Below, one piece after another: positions 6,506 through 12,107 of a stretch of 12,107 nucleotides of DNA (within the stretch, counting starts at the first letter, position 1; each line of letters opens with the position of its first letter). The notes below the pieces were generated by a model. It was not told the DNA's origin, searched no databases, and saw only the letters and a program-made list of their open reading frames with translations. This DNA is from an uncultured Treponema sp. (GTDB lineage Bacteria; Spirochaetota; Spirochaetia; Treponematales; Treponemataceae): positions 1-12,107 of the forward strand of contig CAJPOL010000053.1 in the NCBI GenBank assembly GCA_905372265.1, in the 5' to 3' direction. The position numbers and the translations under genes are program-made.

Positions 6506-6667
6506 GTGCCGGTAAGAATTAATCACAAATACTCTGATGGTACTGTTTTAAAAACAGTTGACTGTGTAGAAGAATTAAGGCGCAAAGGCATTGATACAAA
6601 TGCTATAAGTGTTTTCGGCATAGAAAAAACCGGAAAAAGAAAATATAAATTCAGTTGTGAAAGCTGA
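6506..6667 (+). CDS. Small hypothetical protein (53 residues) upstream of the ABC operon
   Basis: A GTG-started frame of 54 codons lies in the gap between the hemolysin III gene and the ABC ATPase gene. GGAA at 6496-6499 lies 6 bases before the GTG. The product is soluble and well mixed in composition. It opens PVRINHKYSDGTVLKTV, has a central VEELRRKGIDT helix-like part and ends KYKFSCES. That mixture is more like a real protein than random translation. The frame is closed upstream by TAG, so any longer version would need a frameshift. Its TGA (6665-6667) overlaps the GAGGA ribosome binding site of the next gene, which fits coupled translation. I do not recognise the family. It could be a genuine small operon protein, a leader peptide, or the tail of a decayed gene. 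Confidence 0.5.
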   Translation: MPVRINHKYSDGTVLKTVDCVEELRRKGIDTNAISVFGIEKTGKRKYKFSCES

Positions 6668-6677
6668 GGACAGTATT

Positions 6678-7520
6678 TTGGTTATACTTGAAGTACAGGA
6701 TATGAGTAAATACTACGGTACGGGGAAAAAGAAGCTGACCGGCTGCGAACATATCAGCTTTACAGCCGAGTCAGGCGGTATTTATTCACTGCTTGGGCTC
6801 AACGGAGCGGGAAAAAGTACCGTTTTAAACATTATCGGCGGATACCGCCGCCCCTCTTCAGGCGATGTGCTGATTTGCGGATCTTCTATACTTGAGGATC
6901 CGCTTGAAGCAAAGCGGAATACCGGCATATTGTATGAGCAAAACCCGCTCTATGATTCAATGACAGTCAAAGAATTTCTGCTTTTTACGCTGCAGATGCG
7001 GGGCGTTTCCGGCGCCGGTGAAAAGGCTGCGCTTGAGGAGACAATTGAATTTACCGGTTTACAAGAGGTGTATCAGCGGCGTATCAAAGGGCTTTCCAAA
7101 GGATACCGCCAGCGTGTCGGTCTTGCGCAGGCAATTATACACCGCCCGCGCCTTATTCTGCTTGATGAGCCTGCATCGGGATTAGACCCGTTACAATTAC
7201 GCGATTTTGAAAAAAAAATCCTGATGCTTTCAACGCAAGCTGCGGTTCTTTTGTGCACTCATCAGCTGGAACTGGCCGGACGGGTATGCTCACGGCATAT
7301 CCTCCTCCATAAAGGGCAGCAGATAGCGCAAGGAACGCGGGCGGAACTTGCAGCCCGCTTATTTGACGACTTCGGTATCGAAGAAGAACCGTCATCGGAT
7401 CATCTTTTGCTGCATGTGTTTGAACAGTACGCAGGAGTAGAAACTCATGCGTTCAACCGCTACGCCTCTTATTATGAAGCCGTAGACGATGAACGGAACA
7501 CTGCCGGCGGGCGGGAGTAG
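6678..7520 (+). CDS. ABC transporter ATP-binding protein, GldA-like
   Basis: This is the ATPase subunit of an ABC-2 type transporter. The 280-residue product has Walker A GLNGAGKST at 40-48, signature LSKGYRQR starting at 139, Walker B LILLDEP with Asp163 and Glu164, and switch His195 in CTHQLE, so it should be catalytically competent. About 60 residues follow the core and are variable. A GTG at 6657 is also in frame, but GAGGA at 6666-6670 is placed 7 bases before TTG 6678. A protein beginning MVILEVQDMSKYYG matches how the family starts, so I choose the TTG. It is followed after 2 bases by its permease and then by GldG-like and DUF4340 genes, the arrangement seen in many Bacteroidetes, spirochaetes and others. 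The substrate is unknown. Confidence 0.9.
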   Translation: MVILEVQDMSKYYGTGKKKLTGCEHISFTAESGGIYSLLGLNGAGKSTVLNIIGGYRRPSSGDVLICGSSILEDPLEAKRNTGILYEQNPLYDSMTVKEFLLFTLQMRGVSGAGEKAALEETIEFTGLQEVYQRRIKGLSKGYRQRVGLAQAIIHRPRLILLDEPASGLDPLQLRDFEKKILMLSTQAAVLLCTHQLELAGRVCSRHILLHKGQQIAQGTRAELAARLFDDFGIEEEPSSDHLLLHVFEQYAGVETHAFNRYASYYEAVDDERNTAGGRE

Positions 7521-7522
7521 CG

Positions 7523-8257
7523 ATGCGGTACGCCGGCGCTTTTCGGGCGCTTTTTTATAAGGAACTGAATACCTTTCGGAATAGTCCTGCCGTCTATGCC
7601 GCGGCATTCGTCCTCTATCTCGGCGCCGCGCTCCCCTTTATCGGATCAGGATATTGGTTTTCGGCAGGACTTTCCGATTTCCGCTCTTTTTTCTTAAATC
7701 TCCCTTTTTTATTCTGTATTGTGATCCCGCTCCTTGCCATGAACAGCTGGACGGACGAGAACAAGCATCATACGGATCGCCTCCTCGCTTCATATCCCGT
7801 GCCTAAATGGCAGCTTGTTACCGCTAAATATGCGGCGCTGTTAGTCTGCTTTACGGCTATGGCGACGGGTACCATGATTATTCCGCTTTCCGTCATACCG
7901 TTCGTTTATTTTGATTTTTTCTCTTTTTTTCTTTCGTATTGCGCCGTGCTTTTTTTCGGCGCAGCATGTACCGCATGGGCATTAGCGCTGTCGAATGTTT
8001 CCTCCCATACCGCAATCAGTTTTTTGCTCAGCCTCTTTACCGGTCTCTTTTTCACTGTCAGTCATGTACTTGTCCGCTTGGCGCCGTTTCCGGCATTCAT
8101 CGCTCAAATACTGCGCTACTGTTCCTTTATGCTGCACTTTGAATCGGCCGCCCGCGGCATTTTCGATACAAGGGATTTTGTGTTCTCTATACTCTTAATG
8201 ATTTTCGCGCACGGCTTCGGCGTACTGATGCTCTGCTTTAAGGAAGATCGCTTATGA
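7523..8257 (+). CDS. ABC-2 type permease, GldF-like
   Basis: This is the membrane subunit partnering the ATPase just upstream. The 244-residue product begins with FRALFYKELNTFRNSP, the amphipathic element typical of ABC-2 permeases. It then has about six hydrophobic segments, with NSWTDENKHHTDRLLASYPVP between the second and third segments. That WTDE..RTDQLLLTSPV-like loop is characteristic of the GldF group. The ATG at 7523 follows the ATPase stop by 2 bases and uses GGGAG at 7513-7517. Its own stop overlaps the next ATG. In Flavobacterium, GldA, GldF and GldG were found to affect gliding. Treponemes do not glide in that way, so the gliding label should not be carried over as a function. Confidence 0.88.
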   Translation: MRYAGAFRALFYKELNTFRNSPAVYAAAFVLYLGAALPFIGSGYWFSAGLSDFRSFFLNLPFLFCIVIPLLAMNSWTDENKHHTDRLLASYPVPKWQLVTAKYAALLVCFTAMATGTMIIPLSVIPFVYFDFFSFFLSYCAVLFFGAACTAWALALSNVSSHTAISFLLSLFTGLFFTVSHVLVRLAPFPAFIAQILRYCSFMLHFESAARGIFDTRDFVFSILLMIFAHGFGVLMLCFKEDRL

Positions 8258-9792
8258 AAAAAGAATACCGCATACAAGCGCTCCTTTTTTGCGCCGTTAT
8301 AACGGTCTCAGCATTGGTCAGCCAACGGCTGTATCTACGGTTTGATGCGACAAAGCAGCAAACCTATTCTCTTTCTCCCTATACCAAGTCGGTTTTGGAC
8401 AGTCTTGAAGGAACGGTAACCATCACATGGCTGCGCTCCTATAACATTGACGGCTATCTGCCAGCCTTACAGTATGTAGAAGACATCCTCAACGAATACC
8501 GGCTCTATGCAGGAGAGCGCTGTTTCGTTGCATACAAAGATACAGCCGCATTTTCGCAGCAGCAGCTTGCGGAGCTCGGCATCATTGCCCGTCAAATTGA
8601 GAAACAGAATGCCGATACGCGGATATTACAGAATTTATATTCGGGGCTCTTATGCGAATACCGCGGGGAGAGCAGAGTGATCCCGTTCCTGTCCGATGTG
8701 TACACCCTTGAAGCCGATATTGCCCGCTTTATCACTGAAATGAATCAGGATGCGCAGAACCGGAAAGAAGAGCGGACGGTTTATGTTGCTCTTCCCGTAG
8801 GCAGTGAGGAACATCAGTACAAGTATGTACTTCCGTGGCTTGAGTATGCAGGATTTGTTCCGGCGCTGCTGACGCCGCCCTATCCTGCCTTGCGGCCTGA
8901 AATTCCGCTGCTTGCCGTCGGTTCATCATATTTTGACGCCGATATGCTGACGGCAATCGATGTTTTTTTAAACAAACGGGGTTCCGCCGCGTTTTTTGTA
9001 TCCGCCAATACGGTCGATGCCGCCGGTACATGGCAAGCCGCTCCTAAAAAAGATGACGGACTGATTGAGCTTCTTACCCGCTTCGGATTCGCACTTCAGC
9101 CAAATTTGATCATGGATCCGCTCAATTTCAGAATGACTTTGCCGTCGGCCGATATGAGCATGTACGAAAATATTAACTATCCGTTTTGGCCTCACATATT
9201 CCGGCAGGAAACGCGCCTTATCCCGCCGCTTCTCCCTGCCGGAAAAGCAGTACAATTTTTCTGGCCGTCGGAGATTGTGTGCACTGCGGTACGGGGAAAA
9301 ACACCGCATACGCTCCTCAGTTCAAGCCCCCGCTCCGTCCTGCAAACGCCGCCGTACAACACCGACCCGCACGGAGCTCAACTCGCCTCAGCCGCTGCAA
9401 GCGATCACGCTTCTTTTCCGGTTGCTGCGTTTCTCAGTGCGGAACCGCAAAGTACGGAACGGCAAGAGGCTTCCGGACAGAACGGCGGCGCCGATAACGC
9501 CCGGCTTGCAGTTGTAGCGGATGAGTACTGTCTCAGTACCGCTATTGAGTATACGCAGTCTGAGGCAAACATGGACTTTATGGTCAACGTCCTCTACTGG
9601 CTCTCCCGGCAGGATGCGCTGTTACAGTTAAAAAACAAACAGCCGGCAGTCTTGCCTTTTAAATACTTTGAAAGCGATGAGGATTTTAACCGTATTATCG
9701 CCTTTATCCGCATACTGAACCTCGCGGTTATTCCGTTTGCGATTGCCGCAGCAGGGGGCGCCGTATATTTTCTCCAGCGGAGGAAAGTATGA
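8254..9792 (+). CDS. GldG-like auxiliary protein of the ABC transporter
   Basis: The 512-residue product has one N-terminal membrane segment (about residues 7-28), a large extracytoplasmic-type domain, and one C-terminal membrane helix (about 484-505) before QRRKV. It opens with the family's YRIQALLFCAVITVSALVSQ and LRFDATKQQTYSLSP elements, the latter being the hallmark of GldG-type (ABC-type uncharacterised, PF09822-like) proteins. It goes on to LNKRGSAAFFVSANTVDAAG, resembling the family's nucleoside-hydrolase/IFT52-like fold. A hydrophilic Ser/Ala/Gln-rich stretch around residues 355-415 interrupts the domain before LAVVADEY. ATGA overlaps join it to the permease before and the DUF4340 gene after. 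It is thought to work with the transporter; its biochemical role is unknown. Confidence 0.85.
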   Translation: MKKEYRIQALLFCAVITVSALVSQRLYLRFDATKQQTYSLSPYTKSVLDSLEGTVTITWLRSYNIDGYLPALQYVEDILNEYRLYAGERCFVAYKDTAAFSQQQLAELGIIARQIEKQNADTRILQNLYSGLLCEYRGESRVIPFLSDVYTLEADIARFITEMNQDAQNRKEERTVYVALPVGSEEHQYKYVLPWLEYAGFVPALLTPPYPALRPEIPLLAVGSSYFDADMLTAIDVFLNKRGSAAFFVSANTVDAAGTWQAAPKKDDGLIELLTRFGFALQPNLIMDPLNFRMTLPSADMSMYENINYPFWPHIFRQETRLIPPLLPAGKAVQFFWPSEIVCTAVRGKTPHTLLSSSPRSVLQTPPYNTDPHGAQLASAAASDHASFPVAAFLSAEPQSTERQEASGQNGGADNARLAVVADEYCLSTAIEYTQSEANMDFMVNVLYWLSRQDALLQLKNKQPAVLPFKYFESDEDFNRIIAFIRILNLAVIPFAIAAAGGAVYFLQRRKV

Positions 9793-10703
9793 ATTACCGC
9801 CTTGCTTCTTTTAAACCGGCAACCCGCAGGCTTTTCTATCTCCTCTGCGGATTGCTCTGCCTTTATGCAGCAAGTTTTTTATACCGCCCCTCCCGCCCCC
9901 GCGCGTTTTCAAGCAGTTTGACGCTGCCTGAGGATTTCCGGGACGTACGGGAAATCCGTTTTTCAATTCCTACCAAAGCGGAGCCGGTGGAGATGGGCGC
10001 AATGACGCTGATAAAAACCGGCGAACGCTTTTTTCTCCATACGGTAAACGGCGACTATCCCGTACGCCAAGAGCTTATCGACCGTTTCTTTTCTCTGTTG
10101 AGCGCAAAACGTTCCTTTATTACTGTTTCCGCCGCGGCGCGGGATTATCCTTACTATGCAATTGAAGACGGCCATGCCTCGCAGATTACCTTGATACGGG
10201 AAGATAAAACCATCCTTGCAGACCTCTTATTCGGCTCGGCCGATAGGATAGGAACGGGGCGGTATGTCAGGACAGGGCGGAGTCTCAAAGTGTTCCTGAT
10301 CGATAACGGCATAGAGCCGTTTTTAACGGTTGCCGCCTCTTTTTGGACTGATCTGCAAATATATAAATCCGTTTTCTATCAAACCGGTATTCAAGGTCTT
10401 GAGTACCGGAATGACAGCCTCCTCCGTAATGAAAAAAATGAACAGCATTTCCACGAGCTGGAACTTTTTTTGGCGAAGCTCTCATGCATCGATGTGTATA
10501 GCGCCTCTGCGTTCCAAACGCCCCAAACGGACAGCATCCGCCTTACGCTCGGCGATGGGACTGCTCTTACTCTTTCGCTTACCCCGCTTGAAAGCGGCGA
10601 CTACGTGATCTTTGACAGCCGCAGCGTCAATACCTACCTGCTCAGCGGCTATACCCGCGGCCAGCTGATGCGGCATATCCAAACCCTTACGGCTTCAACA
10701 TGA
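9789..10703 (+). CDS. DUF4340-family membrane-anchored protein
   Basis: The 304-residue product has an N-terminal hydrophobic anchor (RLFYLLCGLLCLYAASFLY) followed by a soluble part that probably lies outside the cytoplasm. The soluble part carries DUF4340-type features: IRFSIPTKAEPVEMGAMTL, DYPVRQELIDRFFSLLSAKR, then LLFGSADRIGTGRYVRTG and VFLIDNGIEPFL. The family is repeatedly found beside GldG-type genes, and the placement agrees: its ATG overlaps the GldG-like stop (ATGA) with GGAGG at 9779-9783. It is the last gene of the operon and ends 5 bases before a terminator stem. No enzymatic motif is recognisable; an accessory role for the transporter is inferred from linkage only. Confidence 0.82.
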   Translation: MNYRLASFKPATRRLFYLLCGLLCLYAASFLYRPSRPRAFSSSLTLPEDFRDVREIRFSIPTKAEPVEMGAMTLIKTGERFFLHTVNGDYPVRQELIDRFFSLLSAKRSFITVSAAARDYPYYAIEDGHASQITLIREDKTILADLLFGSADRIGTGRYVRTGRSLKVFLIDNGIEPFLTVAASFWTDLQIYKSVFYQTGIQGLEYRNDSLLRNEKNEQHFHELELFLAKLSCIDVYSASAFQTPQTDSIRLTLGDGTALTLSLTPLESGDYVIFDSRSVNTYLLSGYTRGQLMRHIQTLTAST

Positions 10704-10707
10704 GAAG

Positions 10708-10748
10708 AAAACCTCTAACCAAAAACTAATCGGATATTTAGAGGTTTT
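10708..10748. terminator. Bidirectional terminator between convergent operons
   Basis: AAAACCTCTAA (10708-10718) is perfectly complementary to TTAGAGGTTTT (10738-10748) with a 19-base loop. Its ends give short T-tracts on both strands. It lies 5 bases after the DUF4340 stop and its right arm covers two bases of the stop codon of the small peptide gene on the other strand, so it can end both converging transcripts. Confidence 0.72.
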
Positions 10749-10881
10749 ATTGAGTAAACTGGGGCCTAATCACGCAGCAAGACCGAATGCAGACCGGTTC
10801 ATCAGTGGCAATAGCATCCACAAATGAAAAATCATCATCTGTAGCTTCCTCTTTTTGCACAACGTATTTTTCGTCGTTCAT
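10747..10881 (-). CDS. Putative Cys-containing RiPP precursor peptide
   Basis: This is a 44-residue frame on the minus strand. Its ATG overlaps the stop of the MFS gene (ATGA at 10881-10878), and AAGGTG at 10892-10887 forms a ribosome binding site 5 bases upstream. Residues 1-29 are strongly acidic (MNDEKYVVQKEEATDDD, then FSFVDAIATDEP), without Cys and without a membrane segment. The last 14 residues are CIRSCCVIRPQFTQ: three Cys, one Ser, one Thr, two Arg and no acidic residue. An acidic leader plus a short Cys-bearing positive tail, coupled to an exporter, is the layout of a RiPP precursor. I do not recognise a known class: no GG cleavage site, no class I lanthipeptide FNLD-type box, no lasso pattern. 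Alternatives are a small metal-binding or regulatory peptide. No processing enzyme is in view. Confidence 0.6.
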   Translation of the reverse strand: MNDEKYVVQKEEATDDDFSFVDAIATDEPVCIRSCCVIRPQFTQ

Positions 10882-12101
10882 AGTTTCACCTTCTTCTTAT
10901 CAAGATTTTTCATCTGCATACGTATATACAAGATAGGAAGTAATAAGATAAATCCCGAACTAGCATACACAAATACAGGCAAAATACTTCTAAGCATATA
11001 ACCAAGCGCATAAGTAATAATTGGGTTCAGCAATGCATTCAAATTGCCGAATACCGTGTAATATTGTCCCAAATAGTGTTCATCAATAGCGCGCATCGTG
11101 TATGCTTCCAACAAAGAATTTAGGATGCCGGTAATGACAAAAACGCCTCCGTTTATGATGCATGCATACAATATATTGCTGTTTGCAAAATGTAAGAAGC
11201 GACAGCACATCATGACCAATAAAAGCGGCGCAAGCGATCGTAGATTAAAAATCCTGTCCCCTGAAAGCGAAACAACCGCAAGCCCGATAATATTTCCAAT
11301 CGTTCCTGCCATAATAAAATACGTATACTGCGCCGGCACAAAGACACTGCCTGCGTTACCTGAAAATACAAAGTATGCTGTAAATGAAGCTACTGCAATG
11401 TGAATATTAATCAGCAGTGTCATAATGATGAACCCTGTTAATGTTTTATTTTGGATAACGGTTTGCATTCCGGAAATGATATCTTTCACAATAGTTTCTT
11501 TTACTGGTTTGGTCGGAACGCAGTAGTCCCGATGTAAAAATTGATTGATCAGCCCTGATATAAAAAACGATACTGCATTGATAATGAGAATTTCTTTTAT
11601 ACCGTCCGTTGTAAACAGCTTCCCTCCTGCATACTGACCGATCAGCAAAGAAGCATTTGCCAGCAGGACTAAAAACGTGTTCAATTTTACCACATTGCTT
11701 TTTGCTCCTATGCGTTTTATTACCACCATTGCAGCACCGTCAAAAACGCAATTCAATGTCGATAACAGAATAAAGGTGGCAATGATAATGACTGCATTGA
11801 TATGCCCAATAAGAAGAAAGAGCAGCGTCATGACTGCCGCCCGCAGATAGTCAGAGGCAACAAGCATGATTTTGATATTTTTTCCTTTGATAAGCGTGGT
11901 TATCAGCGGTGATAAAAAGAACATCGCTATTTCCGTAATTGAAACAATAGTGCCAACCAGTACTGAATCTTTAAAAATTTGAATAAGCCATAAATTAACA
12001 AATGAAATATAACTTGCTGTTCCTATGTCGGAAATAAATTGAGAGGCAGAAAGGATTACAATGTTTTTACGTACGGTATTCATTTTAGATAGTGCTTGCA
12101 T
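10878..12101 (-). CDS. MFS-type efflux transporter
   Basis: The 407-residue product has about twelve hydrophobic membrane segments and the layout of the major facilitator superfamily group that includes antibiotic, macrolide and siderophore exporters (MFS_3-like). N-terminal part: ILSASQFISDIGTASYISF, then FLSPLITTLIKGKNIKIML where the superfamily's motif A loop is degenerate. It ends MKNLDKKKVKL. The ATG at 12101 is chosen because it begins the longest frame; the next is Met7 (12083). Neither shows a ribosome binding site, and only 6 upstream bases are visible. Its stop overlaps the small peptide gene, so peptide export is a natural hypothesis, as with the MFS exporter of microcin C. The region is visibly more AT-rich than the neighbouring operon, which suggests acquisition. 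Substrate not shown. Confidence 0.85.
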   Translation of the reverse strand: MQALSKMNTVRKNIVILSASQFISDIGTASYISFVNLWLIQIFKDSVLVGTIVSITEIAMFFLSPLITTLIKGKNIKIMLVASDYLRAAVMTLLFLLIGHINAVIIIATFILLSTLNCVFDGAAMVVIKRIGAKSNVVKLNTFLVLLANASLLIGQYAGGKLFTTDGIKEILIINAVSFFISGLINQFLHRDYCVPTKPVKETIVKDIISGMQTVIQNKTLTGFIIMTLLINIHIAVASFTAYFVFSGNAGSVFVPAQYTYFIMAGTIGNIIGLAVVSLSGDRIFNLRSLAPLLLVMMCCRFLHFANSNILYACIINGGVFVITGILNSLLEAYTMRAIDEHYLGQYYTVFGNLNALLNPIITYALGYMLRSILPVFVYASSGFILLLPILYIRMQMKNLDKKKVKL

Positions 12102-12107
12102 TAATAT

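Noticed and set aside
6546..6554. LexA/SOS box reading of the palindrome
   Set aside because: Spacing between CTGT and ACAG is 7 and not 8 bases, and no SOS gene is adjacent.
10747..10881. Reading the small peptide as a lasso, AgrD-type or class I/II lanthipeptide precursor
   Set aside because: There is no Thr at the expected leader end with a ring-forming Asp/Glu in the core, no amphipathic AgrD N-terminus with acidic tail, no GG site and no FNLD-type box. Only a general RiPP-like call is supported.
1..12107. CRISPR array, insertion sequence or prophage
   Set aside because: There are no regularly spaced repeats, no transposase, integrase or phage structural genes, and no target-site duplications.

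Overview
The window looks like a chromosomal segment of a spirochaete, most likely an oral or host-associated Treponema. This rests on my recognition of the protein style (HU, Lnt, CinA, Rho, L31 and hemolysin III variants), the combination of a bactofilin with a GldAFG-type operon, and moderate GC with AT-rich intergenic regions. It was not checked against any database.

Positions 1-5805 carry mostly housekeeping genes on the + strand. rpsT (ribosomal protein S20) has its own promoter and a candidate terminator. It is followed by about 420 bases without a gene that contain an unusual density of inverted repeats and then a good promoter for an HU-family DNA-binding protein. The HU gene overlaps lnt (apolipoprotein N-acyltransferase). 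lnt overlaps a bactofilin gene (ATGA), and the bactofilin overlaps a stand-alone CinA/PncC gene (TAATG), so these four genes look like one coupled operon. rho (with a long N-terminal extension) and rpmE (zinc-type L31) follow. rpmE has a structured leader and a strong terminator.

Positions 5835-10703 hold a hemolysin III/PAQR membrane protein and a 53-codon unannotated reading frame. A tightly packed transporter operon comes next: GldA-like ATPase, GldF-like permease, GldG-like auxiliary protein and a DUF4340 protein. The last three junctions are either 2 bases apart or ATGA overlaps. The 53-codon frame ends inside the ribosome binding site of the ATPase gene.

Positions 10704-12107 are different: opposite strand, visibly more AT-rich, and accessory in character. 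An MFS-type exporter overlaps by ATGA a 44-residue peptide gene. That peptide has an acidic N-terminal half and a short C-terminal segment with three cysteines (CIRSCC) and net positive charge. It has the layout of a precursor of a ribosomally made, modified peptide (RiPP) with its exporter. No modification enzyme is visible, because the window ends 6 bases upstream of the exporter. This exporter/peptide pair is the strongest candidate for an undescribed system here. A bidirectional terminator separates it from the transporter operon.
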